Source: Chromobacterium aquaticum
GTDB taxonomy: Bacteria; Pseudomonadota; Gammaproteobacteria; Burkholderiales; Chromobacteriaceae
Reading direction: 5' to 3'
Length of the DNA stretch: 64,000 nt
Assembly: GCF_021129195.1 (NCBI RefSeq)
Contig: NZ_JAJOHW010000025.1
Location: forward strand, 16,766-80,765
The notes under the pieces were generated by a model. It did not search any database, had not been told where the DNA came from, and was given only the letters and a program-made list of their open reading frames with translations. Both the position numbers and the translations under genes were made by a program. Shown piece after piece: positions 8,554 to 17,388 of this stretch. Each line of letters starts with the position of its first letter. The first letter of the stretch is position 1.

Positions 8554-9630
8554 TCAGCGCCTTTCCTGTCTGGCGATGATGGCGACGCCGGCTATCAGGA
8601 ACAGCAGGGTGGGCAAGGTGGCGGACAGGATGGGGTTCCAGTCGTAGAGCAGGCCCAGATGGCCGAACAAGCGGTTGACGAAGTGGAAGGCTACGCCCAG
8701 GCAGATGCCGGCGAATAGGCGGATGCCCAGTTGGCCGTGGCGGCGTTGCTGCGGGGTGAAGGCCAGAGCCACCAGCGCCATCGAAATGCAGGCCAGCGGA
8801 TAGAACAGCTTGCTCCACAGCGCGATCTCGTAGCGCTGGGTCTGCTGTTTATTGCTGCGCAAGTGCTCCAGATAGGTCAGCAGCGCGGTGGCCGACATCT
8901 GCTCCGGCACCACCAGCAGCACCGACAGGATTTCCGGCTCGACGATGGATTTCCACGCCAGCGACGGATAGTGGCGGCTGACCGTCTGTTCGGCGCCCAG
9001 CGTGGTTTCGCGCACATTGATCAACTGCCATTGCTGCTCGTCCTTGGAGAAGGAGCCGCGTTCGGCGTAACGGGTGCGCACCAGGCGGAAATTGTCGTCG
9101 TAAGTGTAGATGCGCACGCCCAGCAAGGAGGTGTCCGGCAGCATCTCGTGGACATTGATGAAGTTCTGATTGTCCTTGACCCAGATGCCGGAACGGAATT
9201 CCTGCGCCACCATGGAGTGGGTGGCGGACAGCTTCAGGCTTTGCGCCTGCTGGCCGGTGCGCGGCGCCACCACCTCGCCCAGCAGCACGGTGAGCAGTGC
9301 GAAGCCAAGGCCGAATTTCAGCAGGGTGGCGGCGATTTGCGGCAGTGTCACGCCACTGGTGCGGATCACCGTGTATTCGCTGCTGGTGGCCAGTTGGGTC
9401 ATCGCCACCATGCCGCCGATCAGCACCGCCAGCGGCATCAATTCATAAGCGTGGCCGGGGATCAGCAGCGCGACATAGCCCAGCATCTTGGCCAGGGTAT
9501 AGCTGCCCTTGCCCAGGCTGGGGACTTCGGCCAGCAGGTCGAAGAAGCCGTACAGGCCCAGCAGGGCCAGCAGGGTGAACAGGGTCGCCTGGCTCAGGGT
9601 GACGACGATGTAGCGATGAATCAGTTTCAT
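8554..9630 (-). CDS. lptG: LPS export ABC transporter permease LptG
   Basis: Inner-membrane permease subunit of the LptB2FG complex that extracts lipopolysaccharide from the inner membrane and feeds it to the LptC-LptA bridge. The 358-residue protein has the YjgP/YjgQ family layout: two N-terminal helices, a third and fourth around residues 60-120, a periplasmic jellyroll-like domain (about 130-260) and two to three C-terminal helices. LptF lies immediately upstream (7 bp between genes) and glnD immediately downstream, forming an lptF-lptG-glnD run. Confidence 0.94.
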   Translation of the reverse strand: MKLIHRYIVVTLSQATLFTLLALLGLYGFFDLLAEVPSLGKGSYTLAKMLGYVALLIPGHAYELMPLAVLIGGMVAMTQLATSSEYTVIRTSGVTLPQIAATLLKFGLGFALLTVLLGEVVAPRTGQQAQSLKLSATHSMVAQEFRSGIWVKDNQNFINVHEMLPDTSLLGVRIYTYDDNFRLVRTRYAERGSFSKDEQQWQLINVRETTLGAEQTVSRHYPSLAWKSIVEPEILSVLLVVPEQMSATALLTYLEHLRSNKQQTQRYEIALWSKLFYPLACISMALVALAFTPQQRRHGQLGIRLFAGICLGVAFHFVNRLFGHLGLLYDWNPILSATLPTLLFLIAGVAIIARQERR

Positions 9631-9637
9631 GACGGGA

Positions 9638-10738
9638 TCAGGATTTACGGAACAGCAGGGACAGGGCCTGGCCGATGGGGCGGGCGGGTCGGTTGCGATA
9701 ACTCAGCAGCGCCAGCGCCAGCGCCAGCATGGCCAGGTGCACCAGCAGCACCAGCCAGACGCCGGCCTTGCCCTGGGCCACCCAGTTGCGAGCCACGGTC
9801 AGCCCGTTCTGATAAACGAAGAAAACCAGCAGCGCCAGCAAGAGATTGTAGGTTTGGCCGCTGCGTGGGTTGAAATAGGACATCGGTATCGCCAGCAGCG
9901 CCAGGATCACGCAACTGATCGGCATTGACAGCCGCCACGCCAGTTCGGCGCGGTAGTCGGCGGAGTCCTGGCTCAACAGTTGAGCGGTTGGGATGGCCTG
10001 GCGGTTGCCGGACGGTCCCGGCATTTGCTGGCTTTCGCCGATGCCGGCGGTGTAGCGCTGGAATTCCGCGACCTCGTAATTGGCGCTGCCAGGCTCGCCG
10101 ACGTAGCGCTGGCCGTGCTCCAGCACCACCACGCGCTCGCCGTCCGGCTTGGTGGTAATAAAACCAGACTTGGCGAAAATCGTCGCCACTTTGCCGTCGG
10201 TGATTTCCTGCATGAAGATATTGGTGGCCGCGCCGTGCTCGCCGGAATAGTTCTCGATGAAGTACACCTTGTTGGACGAGGACGATTCTTTGAACACACC
10301 GGGGGAGATTGCTGAAACTTCTTCGCGCCGTTTGATCTGTTCGGCATAGTCCTGGCTGCGCTGGTCCGCCCATGGACCGATGAACAGGGTGACGCCGGCG
10401 ATCAGCGCCGCCAGCGGCAGGGTGAAGCGCATCACCGGCCATACCCAGTCGCCGAGAGACAGGCCGGAACTGAGCCAGACCACCATCTCATGATCACGCC
10501 AGATACGGGTCAAAACCACCAGAATGGTGGCGAAAACCGTCAAAATCATCAATACCGGGAAGAAGCCCAGCGTAGTGAAACCCAGCACCGCGGCAACGGC
10601 TTCGTTGGCCATCTGCCCTTCGGCGGCGCGCCCCAGCAGATTGACCGCCTGGGTGGAAACGATAATCGCCAGCAGCACGATGAAAACGCCTAATGCGCTC
10701 AAAGTCAGCTCGCGTGTCAGGCTTTTTTGAAAAACCAT
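9638..10738 (-). CDS. lptF: LPS export ABC transporter permease LptF
   Basis: Partner of LptG in the LPS extractor. The 366-residue protein has the same architecture: membrane helices near 10-35, 50-75 and 100-125, a periplasmic domain (about 130-265) and C-terminal helices (about 275-350). It is the first gene of the leftward unit and diverges from pepA, the usual arrangement in betaproteobacteria. A candidate promoter whose -10 overlaps that of pepA lies upstream. Confidence 0.94.
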   Translation of the reverse strand: MVFQKSLTRELTLSALGVFIVLLAIIVSTQAVNLLGRAAEGQMANEAVAAVLGFTTLGFFPVLMILTVFATILVVLTRIWRDHEMVVWLSSGLSLGDWVWPVMRFTLPLAALIAGVTLFIGPWADQRSQDYAEQIKRREEVSAISPGVFKESSSSNKVYFIENYSGEHGAATNIFMQEITDGKVATIFAKSGFITTKPDGERVVVLEHGQRYVGEPGSANYEVAEFQRYTAGIGESQQMPGPSGNRQAIPTAQLLSQDSADYRAELAWRLSMPISCVILALLAIPMSYFNPRSGQTYNLLLALLVFFVYQNGLTVARNWVAQGKAGVWLVLLVHLAMLALALALLSYRNRPARPIGQALSLLFRKS

Positions 10739-10753
10739 TTATTCAGTGCCTTT

Positions 10754-10808
10754 TTGACTTTTCATGAAAAGCATTGTGATAATTCCGGGGACCATCCAGA
10801 AACGTCAA
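10754..10808. promoter_or_regulatory. Overlapping divergent promoters for lptF and pepA
   Basis: Plus strand: TTGACT (10754-10759), 18-bp spacer, GATAAT (10778-10783), reading towards pepA about 155 bp downstream. Minus strand: TTGACG (10808-10803), 18-bp spacer, AATTAT (10784-10779), reading towards lptF. The two -10 hexamers occupy almost the same bases, so the promoters would exclude one another. The pepA promoter is the better match (5 of 6 at both boxes). Confidence 0.5.
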
Positions 10809-10939
10809 AATTGGACGATTTCGGAATCAACAACAAAATCCGTCTTCACCGGAAGGCCGGGCCGTCAGGATTCTACCCGTGCATCGACGGCCGGTTAAGA
10901 GGTGGAGCAACAGACACTCGCTCTACACGGGAGTTCTCA

Positions 10940-12505
10940 ATGGAATTTAACATAAAAAGCGGCAGTCCGGAAAAGCAAAGGGTTGCTTGCGTTATCGTCG
11001 GCGTATACGAATCCCGCAAGCTGACCTTCGCCGCCGATCTGCTGGATCGCATCTCCAACGGCTTTATCAGCGAAGTGCTGCGCCACGGTGATATGGAAGG
11101 CAAACTGGGCAGCACGCTGGTGCTGCATTCGGTGCCGCACACTCTGTGCGACAGGGTGATGCTGGTGGGCCTGGGCAAGGAGCGCGAGTTCCGCGCCAAG
11201 GAATACCGCGAGGCGGTGCGCGCCTCGATCAAGGCCTTGACCCAGACCTCGGCGGTGGAAGCGGTCAGCTACCTGAGCGAACTGACAGTCAAGAAGCACG
11301 ATGTCGAGTGGATGATTGAGCAGGCGGCGGTGGTGACGCTGGACGCGCTGTACCGCTTTGACCGCTTCAAGAGCAAATCCGAGGAGCCGGTGCGCGAGCC
11401 GCGCAAACTGACGCTGGCGGTGCCGCGCCGCAGCGACTTGGCCGACGGCGAAAAAGGCCTGCAGCGCGGCCTGGCCATAGGCGGCGGCATGAAGCTGGCC
11501 AAGGACCTGGGCAATTTGCCGGGCAATGTCTGCACCCCGAGCTATCTGGGCGAAGAAGCGCGCCAGCTGGCCGCGGCCTTCGGCGCCGACGCCGAGATCC
11601 TGGGGCCCAAGGAAATCGCCGAACTGGGCATGGGCTCCTTCCTGTCCGTGGCCAAGGGCAGCGTGGAAGAGGCGCGGCTGATCGTGCTGCGCCACCACGG
11701 CGCCAAGGACAAGGCCGACAAGCCCATCGTGCTGGTGGGCAAGGGCATTACCTTCGACTCCGGTGGTATCTCGCTGAAACCGGGCGAGGGCATGGACGAG
11801 ATGAAGTACGATATGTGCGGCGCGGCCACGGTGCTGGGCGCCTTCCGCGCGGCGGTGGAAATGAATCTGCCGCTGAACCTGGTGGCCATTGTGCCGACTT
11901 GCGAGAACATGCCCAATGGCAATGCCTTGAAGCCGGGCGACATCGTCACCTCCATGTCCGGCCAGACCATCGAGATCCTCAATACCGACGCCGAGGGCCG
12001 GCTGATCCTGTGCGATGCGCTGACCTATGCCGAGCGCTTCGATCCTGCGACGGTGATCGACGTGGCCACCTTGACCGGCGCTTGCGTGATCGCGCTCGGC
12101 CACATCGCCACCGCGCTGTACAGCAATCAGGACAGCCTGGCGCGCGAACTGCTGGCCGCCGGCGAGGAAGTGGCTGATCGCGCCTGGCACATGCCGCTGT
12201 GGGATGAATACCAGGACATGCTGAAGAGCCCGTTCGCCGACATGGCCAATATCGGCGGTCGTCCGGGCGGCAGCGTCACCGCGGCCTGCTTCCTGTCGCG
12301 CTATGCCAAGGCTTACGACTGGGCGCATCTGGACATCGCCGGCACCGCCTGGAAGGGCGGCAAGGACAAGGGCGCCACCGCGCGTCCGGTGCCGCTGCTG
12401 GTGCAGTTCCTGCAGGATCGCGCGGATATCGCCTTGGGCAATGTGGTGCGTCGCGGCCGGCCTCGCCGCGAAGCCCCGGAAGCGGTGGACGATGAGCAGG
12501 ATTGA
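10940..12505 (+). CDS. pepA: Leucyl (cytosol) aminopeptidase, M17 family
   Basis: A dizinc/dimanganese exopeptidase that releases N-terminal residues; in some bacteria PepA also binds DNA. The start at 10940 (MEFNIKSG) follows a CGGGAG ribosome binding site, and the open frame extending further upstream lacks one. The protein is 521 residues. The metal/active-site segment VGKGITFDSGG starts near residue 266 (Lys268) and the family signature NTDAEGRL lies at 348-355. It overlaps holC by 14 bp, as in many proteobacteria. Confidence 0.97.
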   Translation: MEFNIKSGSPEKQRVACVIVGVYESRKLTFAADLLDRISNGFISEVLRHGDMEGKLGSTLVLHSVPHTLCDRVMLVGLGKEREFRAKEYREAVRASIKALTQTSAVEAVSYLSELTVKKHDVEWMIEQAAVVTLDALYRFDRFKSKSEEPVREPRKLTLAVPRRSDLADGEKGLQRGLAIGGGMKLAKDLGNLPGNVCTPSYLGEEARQLAAAFGADAEILGPKEIAELGMGSFLSVAKGSVEEARLIVLRHHGAKDKADKPIVLVGKGITFDSGGISLKPGEGMDEMKYDMCGAATVLGAFRAAVEMNLPLNLVAIVPTCENMPNGNALKPGDIVTSMSGQTIEILNTDAEGRLILCDALTYAERFDPATVIDVATLTGACVIALGHIATALYSNQDSLARELLAAGEEVADRAWHMPLWDEYQDMLKSPFADMANIGGRPGGSVTAACFLSRYAKAYDWAHLDIAGTAWKGGKDKGATARPVPLLVQFLQDRADIALGNVVRRGRPRREAPEAVDDEQD

Positions 12506-12914
12506 TTTTTACACCAAGGTGGCCGATCCGCAGGGCTTTGCCTGCCTGCTGGCGGCCACGGTGATGCGCAAGGGGGAACGGCTGCTGATCTGGTTCGACA
12601 GCGAGCAGCAGCTGGAAACCTTCAGCCGGCAGTTGTGGAGCTTTGGCGATACCCGCTTTGTTCCGCATTGCCGGCTGGGCGCCGACGAGGCGGCGGACAC
12701 GCCGATCTGGCTGACCGCCCGCCTGCCGGACACGCTGGAACACCCGGTATTGTTGAACCTGGGTTCGCATTTGCCGGAGCGGATGGAGCGCTTTGAGCGT
12801 ATTCTGGAGATAGTCGGACGCGATGAGGCGTCACTGGCCACGGCGCGCCAGCGGTTCAAGGCGTATCGCGAGCGCGGTTATGCAATCGAACATCACGACA
12901 TGAGCAATAAGTGA
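12492..12914 (+). CDS. holC: DNA polymerase III subunit chi
   Basis: Clamp-loader accessory subunit that links the psi/tau complex to SSB at the replication fork. The 140-residue protein begins MSRIDFYTKV and shows the typical chi features: the CLLAATVMRKGERLLIW region and the WLTARLPDTLEHPVLLNLG segment. The ATG overlaps the end of pepA by 14 bp, so expression is translationally coupled. The next gene starts 2 bp after the stop codon. Confidence 0.93.
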   Translation: MSRIDFYTKVADPQGFACLLAATVMRKGERLLIWFDSEQQLETFSRQLWSFGDTRFVPHCRLGADEAADTPIWLTARLPDTLEHPVLLNLGSHLPERMERFERILEIVGRDEASLATARQRFKAYRERGYAIEHHDMSNK

Positions 12915-12916
12915 CC

Positions 12917-15394
12917 ATGAGCGAGCCGTCAAAGCCCAAAGAGCCTGATTGGTCCGGCCTCAACCTGCCGGTGTTGACCGAGGTGGTGGACGAGTCGCAA
13001 GTGCCCACCTTGGGCGACGAAGTCATCGACATCCCCGATTTTGATTTTTCCAGTGAAATGGACGCGCTGGCCGACCAACTGGGCGCGCAGCGCGAAGAAC
13101 TTCCCGCCGAGCTGGAAATTCCCGAACTGAGCCTTGAAGACCTGATCGCGGAAGCGCCCGCCAGCGAGGAGCCCTTGCTGGACCTGACCTCGCTGCCCTC
13201 GCTGGACCTGAGCGATGTTTCCGCCTCCGAGCCGGGCCTGGACCAGGCGCTGCCGGGCTGGGACGCGCCCGCGCCGACAGAGGCGGCGGATTTCGAGTTT
13301 TCGCTGACGCCGGCGGAAGAGGAACTGGCCACGGCAAGTCCGGAGCCACGGCTTGAGCAGATAGTTGAACCGCCGCTGGCGGCTGCGGCTGAGCCCGTAT
13401 CGGCAGTCGCTGCCGACTTTGAGCCGCTGGAACCGCTGGGGGACGCTGCCCCCGTCGCCTCGCCGGATGTCGCGGACGCCGCTGCACCGCAAGCGGAAGC
13501 GGCGCAGCTCGCCGACGCTGCGTTCGACCAAGCCACCGAGGTCCAGCCAGAGTCCGAGCCAATGCCGCCGGCCGCGACGCCGTTTACCTCGATTTCCCTG
13601 GATAGCCTGCCCACCGGCGTGCTTGGCGGAGGGGTGGGGCCGGAAACCAAGGTGGACAGCCTGCTGCCGAACTGGCCGGAAAGCGCCGGGTTCGAGCCGG
13701 CCGCGCCGCAAGCTGTTGCTGAGGCCGCGCCGGCCTTGTCGCTGCAGCCGGAGCAGGAGCCGGAATTGGGGGTTCCCGAGGCGCTTGTCGGCGTGGAAAC
13801 GCCGGCCGCCGAGCCGGTGCTGGATATGCCAGCGGCGGGTTTTGCCGCGGAAGAACTGGCGCTTGAAGCCGAGCTGGAACCGTCGGAAACCGCTGTTGCT
13901 GTTCAGGAGCCGGTGCCGGATACGGTATTGGAGATGCCGGCCGCGGACTTTGCCGCCGAGCCGTCAGCGGTGGAGCAAGCGCTGGAGCAGATCTGGGAAC
14001 AGCCGCAACAGGCGGCGGAGTTACCATTGGCGGAGCCTGTTCAGGAGTCGCCCGAGTCAGCCGTCGCCGCCGAGGCATTGGTGCCGGAAGTCGCTGCCGA
14101 GGAATCGCAGGCCGAGCCATCGGCCTTGTCGATGGAAGATCCCGTTCTGGAACTACCCGGGCCCGCCGTTGCAGCCGAGGCATTGGTGCCGGAAGTCGCT
14201 GCCGAGGAATCGCTGGTCGAGCCATCGGCCTTGTCGGCGGAAGAACCGGCTCTGGAACAGCCTGAGCCTGCCGCCGCAGCCGAAGCATTGATGCCGGAAG
14301 TCACTGCTGAGGAATCGCTGGTCGAGCCATCGGCCTTGTCGGCGGAAGAACCGGCTCTGGAACAGCCTGAGCCTGCCGTCGCAGCCGAAGCATTGATGCC
14401 GGAAGTCACTGCCGAGGAATCGCTGGCCGAGCCATCGGCCTTGTCGATGGAAGAATCCGCTCTGGAACAGTCCGAGCCCGCTGTTGCCGCCGAGGCGGGG
14501 GAAGCCATGACGGAGCTGCTGGCAGAGCCGAGCCTGGAGCCTGTTGCGCCTGATTTCGTCGCCGAGGAACTGGCGCCGGAGGCGGTGTCGGCTATTCCCG
14601 CTACGGATTTCATGGCGGAGTCGCCTGAATTGGCGCAGATCTGGGCGCCGCCGCCGGAGGGGGAGCTGGAGCTGCCCGAGGCCGCTTTCGACGCTGAGGC
14701 GTTGGCGCAGGAGGCTGTGCCGGATACCGCCGCCGCGGCTTCGCTGGCGGAGCCGCCGATGCTCGAGCAGATCTGGAAGCCGTCGCAAGAGGTGTTTGAG
14801 GCCGAGCCCGCTACCGGCGCGCCCGCGCTGGCGGAGGAGCATGTGCCTGAGCCTGGGCTGGAGTCGTCGGGCCAGGATATTCCAGAGCTGGCCTTTGCCG
14901 CGGAGGAGGCCGTTGCGGATGAAGTCGCGACTCCCAAGCCGGACACGTTGGAGAGCGCCGCTGTAGTGGGCGCTGGCGTATTGGCGGCCGGTGTGGCCGC
15001 GGTGGCGATGTCGTCCACGGCTGAAGCGGAACCGGCGCCAGCCGCGCCGCGCGCGGTGGAAGTGCTGAATGTGTCCGAAGTGGCGTCGGCCGCCGCTGCT
15101 GCCGCGATGATGGCGCCGCAGGCGGTCAATGCGCCGCCGGGCACTGTTGCAGTGATAGACGAGCAAGCCTTATTGCAGTCGATGTACGAGAAAATGCTGC
15201 CGCGCATGAAGGTGGAGTTGTCCTTGTGGCTGCAGGATGCGTTGGAATTGCAGGCCAAGCAGATGCTGTCCGGGGTGATGCATCAGCTCAAGGAGGATTA
15301 CGAGATGCTGTTCGGCGAAGCCTTGAAGGAGAGCTTGCGCCAGACCATCAATTCTTTGGGCAAGATTGAAAAGGATGGAAAACGCGATGAGTGA
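12917..15394 (+). CDS. Large Ala/Glu/Pro-rich repeat protein with conserved-looking C-terminal helix
   Basis: An unrecognised 825-residue, very acidic protein. The first ~100 residues are acidic with short hydrophobic motifs (IDIPDFDFSSEMDAL; LEIPELSLEDL). Residues ~150-670 are a low-complexity A/E/P/L region including four consecutive 35-residue repeats (386-525) and scattered LxQIWxPP-like motifs. Near 678-700 is an Ala/Val/Gly hydrophobic stretch that could be a membrane helix. The C-terminal ~75 residues (LLQSMYEKMLPRMKVELSLW onward) form an amphipathic helical domain that looks non-repetitive and constrained. A GTG at 12911 is an alternative start. The gene lies between holC and the adenosyltransferase gene, overlapping the latter by 8 bp, so it is part of the operon. 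Function unknown. Confidence 0.75.
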   Translation: MSEPSKPKEPDWSGLNLPVLTEVVDESQVPTLGDEVIDIPDFDFSSEMDALADQLGAQREELPAELEIPELSLEDLIAEAPASEEPLLDLTSLPSLDLSDVSASEPGLDQALPGWDAPAPTEAADFEFSLTPAEEELATASPEPRLEQIVEPPLAAAAEPVSAVAADFEPLEPLGDAAPVASPDVADAAAPQAEAAQLADAAFDQATEVQPESEPMPPAATPFTSISLDSLPTGVLGGGVGPETKVDSLLPNWPESAGFEPAAPQAVAEAAPALSLQPEQEPELGVPEALVGVETPAAEPVLDMPAAGFAAEELALEAELEPSETAVAVQEPVPDTVLEMPAADFAAEPSAVEQALEQIWEQPQQAAELPLAEPVQESPESAVAAEALVPEVAAEESQAEPSALSMEDPVLELPGPAVAAEALVPEVAAEESLVEPSALSAEEPALEQPEPAAAAEALMPEVTAEESLVEPSALSAEEPALEQPEPAVAAEALMPEVTAEESLAEPSALSMEESALEQSEPAVAAEAGEAMTELLAEPSLEPVAPDFVAEELAPEAVSAIPATDFMAESPELAQIWAPPPEGELELPEAAFDAEALAQEAVPDTAAAASLAEPPMLEQIWKPSQEVFEAEPATGAPALAEEHVPEPGLESSGQDIPELAFAAEEAVADEVATPKPDTLESAAVVGAGVLAAGVAAVAMSSTAEAEPAPAAPRAVEVLNVSEVASAAAAAAMMAPQAVNAPPGTVAVIDEQALLQSMYEKMLPRMKVELSLWLQDALELQAKQMLSGVMHQLKEDYEMLFGEALKESLRQTINSLGKIEKDGKRDE
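14072..14491 (+). repeat. Four tandem 105-bp repeats inside the Ala/Glu/Pro-rich gene
   Basis: Repeat units start at 14072, 14177, 14282 and 14387. Each encodes 35 residues of the pattern EALxPEVxAEESxxEPSALS followed by xEEPALEQPEPAVAA. Units 2 and 3 are nearly identical in DNA, consistent with recent slippage or unequal exchange. Confidence 0.95.
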
Positions 15395-15947
15395 TAGGTT
15401 GTCGCATATCGTCACCCGTACCGGCGACGACGGCAGCACCGGTCTGGGCGACGGCAGCCGGGTGGGAAAGGACAGCTTGCGCATCCGCGCGCTGGGCGAG
15501 GTGGATGAACTGAACTCGGTGCTGGGGGTGTTGCTGGCGGAAACGCTGCCGGACGAGGCCAGGGCCTGGCTCTCCGAGTCGCAGCACGATTTGTTCGATC
15601 TGGGCTCGGAGTTGGCGGTGCCCGGCTACAGCGCTTTGGGCGCCGAGCACGTGCAGGCGCTGGAGGCCGTGGTGGCGTTTCTGAACGAGGACTTGCCGCC
15701 GCTGCAGGAGTTCATCCTGCCCGGTGGAACCCGGGCGGCGGCGTTGACGCACCAGGCGCGCTCGGTCTGTCGTCGCGCCGAGCGCGCGGTGGTGGCGCTG
15801 GCGCAGCAGGAGGCGGTTTCCGATGCGGCACGTCGCTATCTGAACCGCCTGTCCGATCTGCTGTTCGTGTTGTCACGCTATCTGAACCGCCAGGCCGGCG
15901 TGGCGGATGTGTTGTGGCGGCCAGGGCGCAAGACCGACCAGGCTTGA
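15387..15947 (+). CDS. ATP:cob(I)alamin adenosyltransferase, PduO type
   Basis: Transfers the 5'-deoxyadenosyl group of ATP to cob(I)alamin, making adenosylcobalamin. The 186-residue protein carries the N-terminal ATP-binding motif TRTGDDGSTGLGDG, the GEVDELNSVLG helix, and the C-terminal CRRAERAVV...YLNRLSDLLFVLSRYLN active-site helices of the trimeric PduO/MMAB family. The ATG at 15387 overlaps the previous gene by 8 bp; AAGGA upstream is a plausible ribosome binding site. It is the last gene of the pepA operon, followed by a terminator. Confidence 0.92.
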   Translation: MSDRLSHIVTRTGDDGSTGLGDGSRVGKDSLRIRALGEVDELNSVLGVLLAETLPDEARAWLSESQHDLFDLGSELAVPGYSALGAEHVQALEAVVAFLNEDLPPLQEFILPGGTRAAALTHQARSVCRRAERAVVALAQQEAVSDAARRYLNRLSDLLFVLSRYLNRQAGVADVLWRPGRKTDQA

Positions 15948-15952
15948 AAGCA

Positions 15953-15986
15953 AAACGGCAATCCGCAAGGATTGCCGTTTGTATTT
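15953..15986 (+). terminator. Terminator of the pepA-holC operon
   Basis: A perfect 12-bp stem (15953-15964 with 15969-15980) closed by a GCAA tetraloop and followed by a modest T-rich tail. It begins 6 bp after the adenosyltransferase stop codon. Confidence 0.8.
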
Positions 15987-16022
15987 AGCGCTCACGAACT
16001 GGAGCGCATCATGAACCGTGTC

Positions 16023-16634
16023 TTAAGCGACTTCCGATACCCGTGGCTTATTGGTGCTGCTCTGCAGCAGCGACTGGGTCGCCTGATACTGGGTCACCGC
16101 TAATTGGCCGCTAGCGTTTTGCTGCTGCGAGCGGGTCACCGCGCTGGCGGCCTGGTCGTTCTGCTGTTCCGCCTGGTTGTTCACCGCCTGCTGCTCATTG
16201 GCGGCCTGCACCGTTGCGGTGCTGGGACGCTGCTGAGCTTGCGGCGGCGGCGCGCTGGCTGCGCGGTTGGCGCTGGCCGCTTCCGCGGCGCGCTGTTGAA
16301 CCTGGGGCGCATTGCTGGCGGCGTTGTTGGGCACCGCTGCCGCGGTGCTGGCCAGGGTGGCCGCCTGGGCCTGTTCCTGTCCAACGCGTTGCTGCTCGCT
16401 GTTGCGGGTTTGCGCGGCATTGGTCTGCGCGGTGTTCAACTGCCGCTGCAGCTGCTGTTCGACGCGCGCGGTGTCGGGATTCTGCCGGACCGCGGTCTGG
16501 CTGACGTTTTGCTGTGAAACCGCTGGAGTGGCGGAGCGCGGTTCTTCCAGCGTTCTTTGCTCAGGCCGCGTGTTCTGCAGCGATTGCAATTGCTGCAGAG
16601 AGTTGAGGCTGCCTATGCTGCCAGTGCTTGCCAT
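16023..16634 (-). CDS. Gln/Ala/Asn-rich low-complexity hypothetical protein
   Basis: A 203-residue protein that I do not recognise. It starts MASTGSIGSLNSLQQLQSLQ, has no signal peptide or membrane segment, and is dominated by Q, A, N, S and R, with many NQ/QQ runs and a PPPQAQQRPS linker near 130. The composition predicts a disordered, soluble protein. A good GGAGAG ribosome binding site sits 6 bp before the ATG, which argues that it is a real gene. It is monocistronic and leftward, between the convergent adenosyltransferase gene and the TetR gene. Function unknown. Confidence 0.65.
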   Translation of the reverse strand: MASTGSIGSLNSLQQLQSLQNTRPEQRTLEEPRSATPAVSQQNVSQTAVRQNPDTARVEQQLQRQLNTAQTNAAQTRNSEQQRVGQEQAQAATLASTAAAVPNNAASNAPQVQQRAAEAASANRAASAPPPQAQQRPSTATVQAANEQQAVNNQAEQQNDQAASAVTRSQQQNASGQLAVTQYQATQSLLQSSTNKPRVSEVA

Positions 16635-16757
16635 GTCGCTCTCTCCAAACCGTGGATACTGTTGCCGCCGCCCAGGACGGTATAGAGCCCAGTTGCCCTA
16701 TATCGCTGATTCTAGAATCTTTTTCGGTCGATTGCCGAATTTTTTCTGTCCCAAGGG

Positions 16758-17351
16758 TCAGGTTTGTGGCAGCAATACCAAATCCAGCATGTGTTCGGCC
16801 AGTTGATCCACGCTCAGCGCTCCCTCGGAGCGATACCATTGCACCGACCAATGCAGGCTGCCCAACAGGGTGCGGCGCAGCAGCGCGGTGTCGCGCTTGA
16901 TCAGGCCGGCGGCGGCGGCTTCGTCCAATACTTGCTGCCACAGCGCCTCGTAGCGGTCGCGCAGCACGATCAGGCCGGGCCGGGCGGCGGCGGACACGCT
17001 GCGCCATTCGTAGAGCATCACCTCCAGCGCCGCCTGGTTGTCCCCCAGCAGCGAATTGAGATGGACGCGGAACAGCGCGGCCAGTTTGGCGCGCGGGGTG
17101 ATGGCTTCGTCAATGGCGCGCTTCAGTTGCTCGGTGGTGCTGGTGATGCCGAGCGCCATCACCGCGACCAGGATCTCCTCCTTGGTGCGGAAGTGGTAGA
17201 ACAGGCTGCCGGACTGTATGCCGACCGCATTTCCCAGATCGCGCACCGTGGTGCGCTCATAGCCCTGGTCGCGGAACAGCATCGCCGCGGCGCGTATCAA
17301 CTCCATGCGGCGGCTGTTTTCTTCGGCGGGTGCGGTGTGGTCTGTGGTCAT
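16758..17351 (-). CDS. TetR/AcrR family transcriptional regulator
   Basis: A 197-residue one-component repressor. The N-terminal HTH (about residues 16-62: LIRAAAMLFRDQGYERTTVRDLGNAVGIQSGSLFYHF split across helices 1-4) is classical TetR, and the remainder is the helical ligand-binding/dimerisation domain. It lies 37 bp downstream of waaF on the same strand and may be cotranscribed with it. No target operon is obvious nearby. Ligand unknown. Confidence 0.9.
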   Translation of the reverse strand: MTTDHTAPAEENSRRMELIRAAAMLFRDQGYERTTVRDLGNAVGIQSGSLFYHFRTKEEILVAVMALGITSTTEQLKRAIDEAITPRAKLAALFRVHLNSLLGDNQAALEVMLYEWRSVSAAARPGLIVLRDRYEALWQQVLDEAAAAGLIKRDTALLRRTLLGSLHWSVQWYRSEGALSVDQLAEHMLDLVLLPQT

Positions 17352-17388
17352 TATTATTGGGCTTGTAGTGAGGGCTGGAGGGCTGTGC

